From: Saussurea involucrata
Lineage: Eukaryota; Streptophyta; Magnoliopsida; Asterales; Asteraceae
Direction: 5' to 3'
Assembly: GCA_033807775.1 (NCBI GenBank)
Contig: CM066315.1
Location: forward strand, 3,972,501 to 4,036,500
Length of the DNA stretch: 64,000 bases
The notes below the pieces were generated by a model, which searched no databases, was not told the DNA's origin, and saw only the letters and a program-made list of their open reading frames with translations. Below, in pieces: positions 33,984 through 44,500 of the stretch (the stretch's first letter is position 1; each line of letters starts with the position of its first letter). The position numbers and the translations under genes are program-made.

Positions 33984-34967
33984 TGTTAATGCCAAAAATC
34001 GCACCAAAGGGACAACTTAAGGTCGATGTGGACTTAATCAACTAAAGAAAGGATCTTTCGACAAGACGTGCGACGAGGGGAAAAATAAACGAGACAAGGG
34101 ATTTGATGACGCAGGAAAAACCTCAATCGAGGAAAAAACCTGCGGACGACAGGGGATGTCGTCGCTGCACTATGGTCACCAATCAGGGGCGACGTCCTTG
34201 GTACTGGCGTCGGTCGTACGATGATTACAATACAAATGAAGGAAATACTTCGAAATGTAAAGTACAAGTGTTTAAATGTGAAAACAGGTGTTTGTCGTGT
34301 GTGAATACAAAGTGTGAACTTCTGGTCGAGGACTGTTGTCGTGCGTCGAGAGCAATACTTGAGCTTTCCTTCGAGTGTTCTTGAGTTCGCTGTAAGATTC
34401 TGGCTTTCAGTACTTAATCTTCAGAGTTTGAATGTTCTTTGCTATGAATTGGGATGATTTTCTCTGCTGTTTGATGATGTTCGCTGGAGTGTATTGGATG
34501 TTAACCGATGTCCCTTGAAATGGTGCTTTAGCTTGTCTTTTATAGTCTTCGCGTCATTAATTAGTTCCATTAATGATTTGATCAACGGCTACAACGGCTG
34601 GAAACGGTCGCCGAGATGAATGTTCATAATCCTCTTCGTCCGTTACGGCTATCGATCGTTAATGGTTGCGTCGGTTATGTCTGTTGCTCTTTAATGACTT
34701 TGACTCCTGCATTAAACACTTAACAAACGTAACAGTCAAGGTTAACGTTAGTTCGGTCGAAGGTACAATGATCTTACGCGATGGTCGTACGGGACGGACG
34801 ATGCTAAGGTCGTGCGTCATAGGAGACGTACGACTTACCTTTTATGGGAGACGACGGATGTTTTATGGGTTCTTGTCGAGACCTTATCTTAACACAAGAT
34901 TTAGTTCACAATCGTGCGTCTTACCTGTCCTGGTCGTGGTCGTACGACGTGATTTTTTGCCCAAACA
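33984..34967 (-). repeat. 3' LTR of element B
   Basis: Plus-strand edges TGTTAATGCC and GCCCAAACA. Followed on the high-coordinate side by the polypurine tract (GTTTGCCCCCAAAATTT on +), as expected for the 3' LTR of a - strand element. Confidence 0.9.
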
Positions 34968-35444
34968 GTTTGCCCCCAAAATTTGAAAATTGAATGTCAA
35001 ATTTAAGTTTTAAATTTTGTCCATCAGACGCACAGGAAATAAGACAAGAGTTAGAAATTACCTCAATCGCCTTGGAGCTAGACTGGTTCGTTTCTAACTG
35101 AACGAGAAAAAGGAAACGAGGTCGTGACGTCATACTGACACATGATGATGCTTACCAGCTGTCAAGGACAGGTGGCGACGATCCCTGCGGTCATACAGAA
35201 GGACAGGGGCGCGCAACGGTTATCCAGGGATTCGATCCAACCCTGTTTTTCGGTCTAAATAGGGATGTTGACGGATCCTTTCCTTATTTCGCCCTTGAAG
35301 AGTTTGTGCTGTGATTTCCTTGCCATTCTTTGTCTGATATCTTCCGAACTTGTGAAAATCTCTGACCTGGTTAGGTTTCTTCGGGGATTAATGCGCCTAT
35401 AAGTAAGGTACGATTTCTCTGACTTCTGCAAATTTTGTTTAGAA

Positions 35445-36215
35445 ATGTCGAGGGATCCTGAAAGTGTCATTCAAGAGTCATCGGACCTTCGGGACTTTAG
35501 AAAGTTAGCGAAAATTCCTGCGTGGGTCGAATTGATCCGTCCAGGCCAGATCCGATCAAATGAGTGTCCCGAGGGGTACATCGTAATCTATGAATACCCT
35601 TTTAAGATAGGTTTCGAATGGCCTTTTTCTCCTCTGGCCAAGGCGTTTATGTTAGAGTTTGACTTGGCACCGAGTCAGTTGATGCCCCAGTTCTGGCGAG
35701 TCGTACGAGTGATCGAGCGTGCTACTAAGAAATGGGATTCTCCCATGAATGTACAGGACCTCCTCTCGGCTTATCAAGCCAAAGAACATTTGAAGATCGT
35801 TCATCTTGCCAAGGAAGATCTTAGTCATCGTCTGACGCAATCTTTGTCCATGACTGCTGAACAAAGGGAGGAGATGGAAAAAATTAAGGAATCCTTGGTT
35901 GTTGTTTCGAAAGAGGCAGAGGATTATAAATCCAAGGTGGAGATTTTGGAGAAGGAGGTGCAAGCCGTAAAGGACGAGGGTAAGTCGGTTTTTTCCATAG
36001 CTCATCTGACTGCTCGAGCGGCGATCATGCGACGACATTTGCTGGGAAAAGACCCTCTTGCTTCGGCGAAGGAGGAGCTGGACATCTATCTGAATGGTGT
36101 TGGGACCGAGAGGGATATTGACTCGGACGATGAGAAGGATACTGAGGAGGAGGTGGCAGGTGAAAGCCTTCAGGACGGGACTTCGGGCATGAACGCGACG
36201 GATGCTCCTCTTTAA
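35445..36215 (+). CDS. antisense ORF of element B, 'putative gypsy-type transposon' protein
   Basis: 256 codons on the strand opposite to gag, between gag and the 3' LTR. Residues ~38-95 (NECPEGYIVIYEYPFKIGFE, SPLAKAFMLEFDLAPSQLMP, QFWRVVRVIERA) match the Transposase_28-type domain seen in plant gypsy elements. The rest is a long coiled coil (MTAEQREEMEKIKESLVVVS, YKSKVEILEKEVQAVKDEG) and an acidic tail (DSDDEKDTEEEVAGES). Antisense ORFs of this kind are known from Tat-lineage elements such as Retand. Function unknown. The frame is intact although pol is lost. It must have its own promoter, and the upstream stretch has a TATA-like TCTAAATAGGG near 35253. Confidence 0.8.
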   Translation: MSRDPESVIQESSDLRDFRKLAKIPAWVELIRPGQIRSNECPEGYIVIYEYPFKIGFEWPFSPLAKAFMLEFDLAPSQLMPQFWRVVRVIERATKKWDSPMNVQDLLSAYQAKEHLKIVHLAKEDLSHRLTQSLSMTAEQREEMEKIKESLVVVSKEAEDYKSKVEILEKEVQAVKDEGKSVFSIAHLTARAAIMRRHLLGKDPLASAKEELDIYLNGVGTERDIDSDDEKDTEEEVAGESLQDGTSGMNATDAPL

Positions 36216-37054
36216 TCTAAGAATTTTATTTTCTTTGCTGCTCGATCGTTGGTGGTTGAGTGTGTACCTGACGATCTTTTTAAATGCACTTTTTTTGTTT
36301 GAACTTGTGTTTTCATATATTTGGTAAGCAAATATCACATTGGTTATGAATTCGATCATAGAATACATACGAAATCATGCGACCAAGGTATTCATTGTAA
36401 TACGATGATAAGAACGTAGAACAAATATAAAAACACGCGATTAAAGCATCCATTCAGTGTATGTAAGTTAAGAAACTTAGGGGTAAAGTCGTTTAGACTC
36501 TGCGATCGTACGACCGGATCGTACAACGAGTTTGTATCGTATGCCCCTGTGGAGAAATAATTAAGTTAGAGACCTGATCGTTTATGTCGTTCGACCTTGC
36601 GATATTAAAGTCATATAGTAGACTTAATGATTACTGTCGAGTGACTCTGCGATAATCTGTCGTGCGATTCTGCGATAAAATGATGTCGAGGGTTGGTCGT
36701 TGGCTAGCCAACGACCCTCCGATGCTTAAGTTAGTATATGTTTTGCGAGAACAAATCGTATGAGAAAGAGTTAGAGAACGTACCATTTCAGACTCTCTCT
36801 ATTTGCCCCCTGTCATTTATTACCGTACTCTTTTTGGGAAGAAAAGATAGGTTTTAAATGACAGAATGACACGGAGAAATATTGTCCTGCGGTTGACTAT
36901 GTTGTCATGCGACGAGGCACCATAGTAGATTTATCCCTGTGGAAAAGATATTGTTAATTTAGGGATAGAAAAACGAACCTGTCGAGAGCTTGACCTTACG
37001 ACTTCAGTTTATTTTCTCTTTTGATCTCCTGGATTCCCCATGGCGTAGGGAATT

Positions 37055-38803
37055 TCAATTAATAACTTTTGCATGCTCGGGAGTCGACGGTCGATGGCTA
37101 TTAGTTGGAATAGCGACATCGTTGATGATATCTTTGAGATTTCCTTTCGGAAAATGATATGCTAGTTCCTTCTTCAATGCGATACAGTCGTCTGTCGCAT
37201 GACCATGATCGGCATGGAAGTCGCACCACTTTGATTTGTCTTTCTTAGCATCGTCCAGGTCGGACTTCTTTGGCCATCGAATGGTAGCTTGGGAACTTTT
37301 CAGAGCTTCGACTAGGTCCTTGGCAGATCCTTTGAATCCGTAAGAGGATATCTTGGGGTACTGAGTGAACTTAGCCGCGGTCTTGGCCTCTGCTTTCGTC
37401 TTGAAACGAACATTTGAAATTTGGCGCGCTGGCTCTACTCTAGAAACAGCCTTTGTCTTGAACTCTGGCTTTCTGACGCATAACGACTTCTTGTCGTCAG
37501 TTTGCTTGCGACGAAAGGCTGCATCGTCTTCGACCCTCATATATGCTAAGGTCCGAGCTCAGACGTCTTCGAAATTCTCCGGGGGATATTTGGTCAGGTC
37601 GGTATATAAACCCGAATTATCGTCCAGACCACGCTTATAGGCTTCGATTGCGGTTTTTACGTCGCAATTGCGGATGCTGATCATTTCGGCATTGGATCTA
37701 TTAAAATAACTTCGAATAGACTCATTAGCTTTCTGAACGATGTAATATAGGTCGCTAGTCTGCTTCTCCATCTTACGACTGCTGGCGAATTGTTGGGAGA
37801 ATTGATTAACCAACTCAGCAAACGACCCGATGGATTTGGGTTTGAGATTGATTAACCATTGGAGAGCTGGACCAGTGAGAGTTGCTCCAAAACTCTTACA
37901 CATGCATACTTCCTGGTACATAAATGGGATTGAGATCGTCCATATGAGCTGCTTATATTGTGCGACGTGCTCAGTTGGATCGGTCACACCCGGATACTTG
38001 GGAGTGAAGGCAGGAATGTTATACTTCTTTGGGACCTCGACGGTGGCGATCTCGTCGATGAAAGGCGACGCCTGATATCCCGAGCGAGGCTCGACGTCGA
38101 CGGGCACGGCTGCCCCAGGCAACCTGGCGAGCAAGGACAGGACGCGCTCATTTTGGTCTTCTAACATCTTCAAACGCTGAGCGACGGGATCGTTAAGATC
38201 GGGATTTGCCCCTGTCGAGGGATTGGTCCCTGGACTAGTGCCATTACCATGCGACGAACCATTGGTGTCCCCGTTGAACGGGACGAAATATGGCCGTGGC
38301 CCACAGTGGAATTGCTGCGGTCCATTCTGAAACGGCTGCGATCCTTGCTGGAAAGGCTGCGATCCACCTTGAGGTCCATTCTGAAATGGCTGCTGAAATG
38401 GTTGCGACCCTTGCTGGAAAGGCTGCGACCCTTGTAATGGCTGAGACCCATTATTCATGGGTGGTGGCCTTATGTGCTGAGGAGGAACTGTCCCAAACTG
38501 AGGATTTGAGTTGAACGGTCCTGGCTGTTGATTCTGCATGAACGGGCCTGGATACTGGTTCTGCGCGGATGAACCTGGATTCGGGACAAATGGTCTAGGG
38601 CCATTCTGGTCGAACGGTCTTGGAATTAGGTTCTGCACGAACGACCTAGGACCATTTTGAGGCCCAAAAGGATTTCTTAACCACGCGATTTCCTCAGCTG
38701 CTCTGCGATTATGCTCCGCCATTGCATTGAGCTGATTCCTGGCGACTTCGAGCTCCTGATACATCTGAGCAACAGCTTGCTGCGGATTTCCAGAGGCTGC
38801 CAT
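37055..38803 (-). pseudogene. gag of element B, split by an in-frame TGA
   Basis: Starts MAASGNPQQAVAQMYQELEV, followed by a Pro/Gln/Gly-rich stretch (residues ~45-190), DPVAQRLKMLEDQNERVLSL and the capsid-like domain (MCKSFGATLTGPALQWLINL, SYFNRSNAEM). After FEDV at 37559 a TGA interrupts, then ARTLAYMRVEDDAAF continues in the same frame with a zinc knuckle WCDFHADHGHATDDC. It ends at HAKVIN where the protease deletion begins. The TGA replaces a codon that is probably CGA (DV-R-ART). Confidence 0.85.
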
Positions 38804-38881
38804 TTTCCTGCAACAGAAAATAGAAGAAACTCCAAGAAACTATTAGTAGGGTGCACGTTCGTCGAGGATTTTCTCTAGATG

Positions 38882-38904
38882 AGGTCCCACGGATGGCGCC
38901 AAAC
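38882..38904 (-). other. primer-binding-site region of element B
   Basis: On the - strand GTTTGGCGCCATCCGTGGG follows the 5' LTR edge AACA directly. TGGCGCC-type sites occur in many plant Ty3/gypsy elements. I do not assign the tRNA. Confidence 0.65.
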
Positions 38905-39994
38905 TGTTAATGCCAAAAATTGCACCAAAGGGACAACTTAAGGTCGATGTGGACTTAATCAACTAAAGAAAGGATCTTTCGACGAGACGTGCGACGAGGG
39001 AAAAAATAAACGAGACAAGGGATTTGATGACGCAGGAAAAACCTCAATCGAGGAAAAAACCTGCGGACGACAGGGGATGTCGTCGCTGCACTATGGTCAC
39101 CAATCAGGGGCGACGTCCTTGGTACTGGCGTCGGTCGTACGATGATTACAATACAAATGAAGGAAATACTTCGAAATGTAAAGTACAAGTGTTTAAATGT
39201 GAAAACAGGTGTTTGTCGTGTGTGAATACAAAGTGTGAACTTCTGGTCGAGGACTGTTGTCGTGCGTCGAGAGCGATACTTGAGCTTTCCTTCGAGTGTT
39301 CTTGAGTTCGCTGTAAGATTCTGGCTTTCAGTACTCAATCTTCAGAGTTTGAATGTTCTTTGCTATGAGTTGGGATGATTTTCTCTGCTGTTTGATGATG
39401 TTCGCTGGAGTGTATTGGATGTTAACCGATGTCCCTTGAAATGGTGCTTTAGCTTGTCTTTTATAGTCTTCGCGTCATTAATTAGTTCCATTAATGATTT
39501 GATCAACGGCTACAACGGCTGGAAACGGTCGCCAGGATGAATGTTCATAATACTCTTCGTCCGTGTTTATAGTCTTCGCGTCATTAATTAGTTCCATTAA
39601 TGATTTGATCAACGGCTACAACGGCTGGAAACGGTCGCCGAGATGAATGTTCATAATACTCTTCGTCCGTTACGGCTATCGATCGTTAATGGTTGCGTCG
39701 ATTATGTCCGTTGCTCTTTAATGACTTTGACTCCTGCATTAAACACTTAACAAACGTAACAGTCAAGGTTAACGTTAGTTCGGTCGAAGGTACAATGATC
39801 TTACGCGATGGTCGTACGGGACGGGCGATGCTAAGGTCGTGCGTCATGGGAGACGTACGACTTACCTTTTACGGGAGACGACAGATGTTTTATGGGTTCT
39901 TGTCGAGACCTTATCTTAACACAAGATTTAGTTCACAATCGTGCGTCTTACCTGTCCTGGTCGTGGTCGTACGACGTGATTTTTTGCCCAAACA
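38905..39994 (-). repeat. 5' LTR of element B with internal 106-bp duplication
   Basis: Same edges as the 3' LTR. The segment with TAGTCTTCGCGTCATTAATT and GGCTGGAAACGGTCGCC occurs twice (about 39459-39564 and 39565-39668), which explains the length of 1090 versus 984 bp. Confidence 0.9.
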
Positions 39995-40199
39995 GTTGCC
40001 CCCGGCAATTTTGCGAGCAGGGACATGACGCGCTCGTTCTGGTCTTCCAACATTTTCAATCGCTGAGCGACGGGGTCGTTAGGGTCGGATTTCACACCTG
40101 TTAAAGGGTTAACCCCTGAACTGGTGCCATTTCCGTACGACGACCCATAGGCGTCCCCGTTGAAAGGGACAAACTACGACTGGGACCCATTGTGCATGG
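39995..40199 (-). pseudogene. gag of element A, middle piece
   Basis: Translates to the DPNDPVAQRLKMLEDQNERV then SLLAKLPG segment of gag, with one stop after NGSQS. Bounded by the target duplications of element C (40200-40204) and element B (39995-39999). Confidence 0.85.
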
Positions 40200-40204
40200 G
40201 TGGT

Positions 40205-41815
40205 TGTAACGACCCGGTTTCCCAAACATACAACAAATAACATACATTGCATAACTTCATTACATTCATAAGAAAAGATACATCACAAACCAAGTACGGT
40301 CTCAAAAGTCTTGACATTACAAAATATATAAAAGCTTCCTAATCAACATTCATCAAAAGCTTCCTACACTTCATCCTCTCCTGCCGATCCTTAACCTGGA
40401 AAACATATTTTTGAAAACAAAATGAGGGTTAGACCAAACGGGTCTAGTGAGTTAATCCCGGTCCTTTCCAAAATCATTATAAAACCTTTCGTGTAAATCC
40501 TTTGTATCAAAATAGTTTAGATAAACCTTTGGTAATTCTTTCGTAAAATATAAACATACCACACGTATTTAAATACCAATCCAGACTCGTGCATCGTGTA
40601 CATCTCATTCACCTTATTCCTCCACAAATGGCCATATTAGTTGGTAGCAAGCCAACTAATAAATCAACAACCGGTCCGCTCACCGGAACCCGGCTACCTG
40701 TCGGTCCGCACACCGGAACCCGACTACTCACCGGTCCGCACACCGGAACCCCGGCTACACACCGGTCCGCTCACCGGAACCCGGCAACAAGTGCACTCGT
40801 GTAGTGCAAAGCTTATATAAATACAATATATATCTCATTACATCATATTGTCATTTATATACACATAATCATATTCCTACCACATAATCATCTCATATAT
40901 ATATTTATACACATATATATGTATTCCAGTTCAAAACGTTTTAAAGCAAAACTCACCTCGATCGCTTATCCATAAACACTTCCAAGCTTTTCTCCAAAAG
41001 ATTCAGTCTATCAATCCCAATCCACAAAGTCTGCAAATAGATTAAATACAAATATCCCCTTACTAACTGATCACATAAAACGTACTAGAAGACCAAGGAC
41101 TCTAGATAACTCAAATCCTCAAAAGTGACCAAAACAGCTAAAGTATCCGGACAACCCAAACAACCCGGACAACACCACCTTTTCCGGATAACATGACTTT
41201 TCCGGACAACCTCAGTAATCCGGACAACAAGACTAATCCGGACAACAAAGGAATCCGGATGCCATCCGGTCTCTAAATCATCCGGAAACCATCAAACAAA
41301 TCATCCGGACACTATCAATAAACTACCCGGACACCACCCAAGAAACTACCCGGATACCTTCATATTATCCGGACACCTCTGACTGTTTATCCCATTTTCA
41401 CCCAGAAATCGACTGAATCATTAACAGATGTGATTTTGACTATTCTACTCCGATAGGAACTATCTAAAAGTAATTACAAACATAAAATACAAAGAGACAT
41501 ACCTCAGATTCACTTCCAAGCATACCAATTGAAGCCTTAACCTAGCTTTTCTTCTTTTCTCCTTCTTGCTCTCTCAACACACACACACACACTCTAAACT
41601 GAAATCTGGATAATTGTTGTAAATGAAAATATCTGGATATAGCTTAAGGGATAATATCTATCCATACTTACCATATAGACCTTGAACTTCTCAATAATGA
41701 CCCAAACACCCTTAACTTATAAATTAACCCAAACTTACCCTAAACGTCCAACTTTAAAGTTAACTAAATTTAACGGAACTAGGATTTAACTAACGAACTT
41801 ACCCGGGGTATTACA
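40205..41815 (-). repeat. LTR-a of element C
   Basis: 1611 bp, plus-strand edges TGTAACGACC and GTATTACA. Contains two minisatellites: CACCGGAACCCGGCTAC-type 30-35 bp units (40670-40790) and TCCGGACAAC-type units (41145-41375). The 71-codon frame at 40589-40804 is a translation of the first minisatellite. Confidence 0.9.
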
Positions 41816-42352
41816 TTATCTCCCCCTTAAAAGAATTCCGTCCCGGAATTCGGTTAAGCAAAAAGGCAACGAATACTTATCACTACTGCTTCAAACTGCA
41901 TCAAAACCATAAGAACTAATTGAATAGACGCTCCGCCTCTACCTATATCTCTAACACCGCTAAGCAACAAAAGCACGAAAGTACCAATAATCATTTTACA
42001 CCGAAGTCATATAATACACTTTAGCACGTATAGAGTGTATAGAAATATACCTGTCTTCGCCTCTATCCACACATCGAGTCCGACTTGCCACTCTGTTGAT
42101 TTCAACAAGGTTAATATACACGTAAGCACATACCCAATATAACAAGATATTCCGGTTCAACATGTACTTGTAAGTTCATGCTTACACTGGCCAGGTGTAA
42201 TTTGAACATACCTTACATGATGTTCCTTCTACCTTTTTATACTTAACATCCCAAGGTTCTAAAATAATAAGGACATCCTACTTCACATGCAGTTTAAGTC
42301 TAGGTATAAATCCAAATACCTAAATCTCTTAAACTAGTGCTCTGATACCATT
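41816..42352 (-). other. internal region 1 of element C (polypurine tract and primer site)
   Basis: The polypurine tract lies at 41816-41833 next to LTR-a. The primer site for initiator tRNA-Met is at 42337-42350, two bases from LTR-b. The 500 bp between hold no open frame of note. Confidence 0.88.
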
Positions 42353-43963
42353 TGTAACGACCCGGTTTCCCAAACATACAACAAATAACATACATTGCAT
42401 AACTTCATTACATTCATAAGAAAAGATACATCACAAACCAAGTACGGTCTCAAAAGTCTTGACATTACAAAATATATAAAAGCTTCCTAATCAACATTCA
42501 TCAAAAGCTTCCTACACTTCATCCTCTCCTGCCGATCCTTAACCTGGAAAACATATTTTTGAAAACAAAATGAGGGTTAGACCAAACGGGTCTAGTGAGT
42601 TAATCCCGGTCCTTTCCAAAATCATTATAAAACCTTTCGTGTAAATCTTTTGTATCAAAATAGTTTAGATAAACCTTTGGTAATTCTTTCGTAAAATATA
42701 AACATACCACACGTATTTAAATACCAATCCAGACTCGTGCATCGTGTACATCTCATTCACCTTATTCCTCCACAAATGGCCATATTAGTTGGTAGCAAGC
42801 CAACTAATAAATCAACAACCGGTCCGCTCACCGGAACCCGGCTACCTGTCGGTCCGCACACCGGAACCCGACTACTCACCGGTCCGCACACCGGAACCCC
42901 GGATACACACCGGTCCGCTCACCGGAACCCGGCAACAAGTGCACTCGTGTAGTGCAAAGCTTATATAAATACAATATATATCTCATTACATCATATTGTC
43001 ATTTATATACACATAATCATATTCCTACCACATAATCATCTCATATATATATTTATACACATATATATGTATTCCAGTTCAAAACGTTTTAAAGCAAAAC
43101 TCACCTCGATCGCTTATCCATAAACACTTCCAAGCTTTTCTCCAAAAGATTCAGTCTATCAATCCCAATCCACAAAGTCTGCAAATAGATTAAATACAAA
43201 TATCCCCTTACTAACTGATCACATAAAACGTACTAGAAGACCAAGGACTCTAGATAACTCAAATCCTCAAAAGTGACCAAAACAGCTAAAGTATCCGGAC
43301 AACCCAAACAACCCGGACAACACCACCTTTTCCGGATAACATGACTTTTCCGGACAACCTCAGTAATCCGGACAACAAGACTAATCCGGACAACAAAGGA
43401 ATCCGGATGCCATCCGGTCTCTAAATCATCCGGAAACCATCAAACAAATCATCCGGACACTATCAATAAACTACCCGGACACCACCCAAGAAACTACCCG
43501 GATACCTTCATATTATCCGGACACCTCTGACTGTTTATCCCATTTTCACCCAGAAATCGACTGAATCATTAACAGATGTGATTTTGACTATTCTACTCCG
43601 ATAGGAACTATCTAAAAGTAATTACAAACATAAAATACAAAGAGACATACCTCAGATTCACTTCCAAGCATACCAATTGAAGCCTTAACCTAGCTTTTCT
43701 TCTTTTCTCCTTCTTGCTCTCTCAACACACACACACACACTCTAAACTGAAATCTGGATAATTGTTGTAAATGAAAATATCTGGATATAGCTTAAGGGAT
43801 AATATCTATCCATACTTACCATATAGACCTTGAACTTCTCAATAATGACCCAAACACCCTTAACTTATAAATTAACCCAAACTTACCCTAAACGTCCAAC
43901 TTTAAAGTTAACTAAATTTAACGGAACTAGGATTTAACTAACGAACTTACCCGGGGTATTACA
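42353..43963 (-). repeat. LTR-b of element C
   Basis: 1611 bp, differs from LTR-a by only a few bases (e.g. GGATACACACC for GGCTACACACC), so the array is young. Confidence 0.9.
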
Positions 43964-44500
43964 TTATCTCCCCCTTAAAAGAATTCCGTCCCGGAATTCG
44001 GTTAAGCAAAAAGGCAACGAATACTTATCACTACTGCTTCAAACTGCATCAAAACCATAGGAACTAATTGAATAGACGCTCCGCCTCTACCTATATCTCT
44101 AACACCGCTAAGCAACAAAAGCACGAAAGTACCAATAATCATTTTACACCGAAGTCATATAATACACTTTAGCACGTATAGAGTGTATAGAAATATACCT
44201 GTCTTCGCCTCTATCCACACATCGAGTCCGACTTGCCACTCTGTTGATTTCAACAAGGTTAATATACACGTAAGCACATACCCAATATAACAAGATATTC
44301 CGGTTCAACATGTACTTGTAAGTTCATGCTTACACTGGCCAGGTGTAATTTGAACATACCTTACATGATGTTCCTTCTACCTTTTTATACTTAACATCCC
44401 AAGGTTCTAAAATAATAAGGACATCCTACTTCACATGCAGTTTAAGTCTAGGTATAAATCCAAATACCTAAATCTCTTAAACTAGTGCTCTGATACCATT
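43964..44500 (-). other. internal region 2 of element C
   Basis: Copy of 41816-42352 with one or two base changes; primer site at 44485-44498. Confidence 0.88.

Larger units (their letters stand above)
33984..39994 (-). mobile_element. young non-autonomous Ty3/gypsy-like element B (pol-less)
   Basis: The LTRs (33984-34967, 38905-39994) differ by only a handful of bases plus a 106-bp tandem duplication in one. The element sits in gag of element A with 5-bp flanks GCTGC (33979-33983) and GTTGC (39995-39999). Removing it restores the reading LAKLPGAAVPVDV. It encodes gag and an antisense ORF. Protease is deleted (gag is joined to the FPTPWG segment at about 37056), and RT, RNase H and integrase are absent. 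It must have moved with enzymes from another copy. Tat-lineage affinity is suggested by the antisense ORF. Confidence 0.85.

Noticed and set aside
34103..34384. 93-codon + frame, repeated at 39024-39305
   Set aside because: Lies wholly inside the LTR and is repeated only because the LTR is; no domain.
35652..36368. 238-codon - strand frame opposite the antisense ORF
   Set aside because: Mirror of the coiled-coil coding; the + frame has the recognised domain.
40589..40804. 71-codon frame found three times (also 42737, 44885)
   Set aside because: Minisatellite translation inside the LTRs of the LARD-like element.
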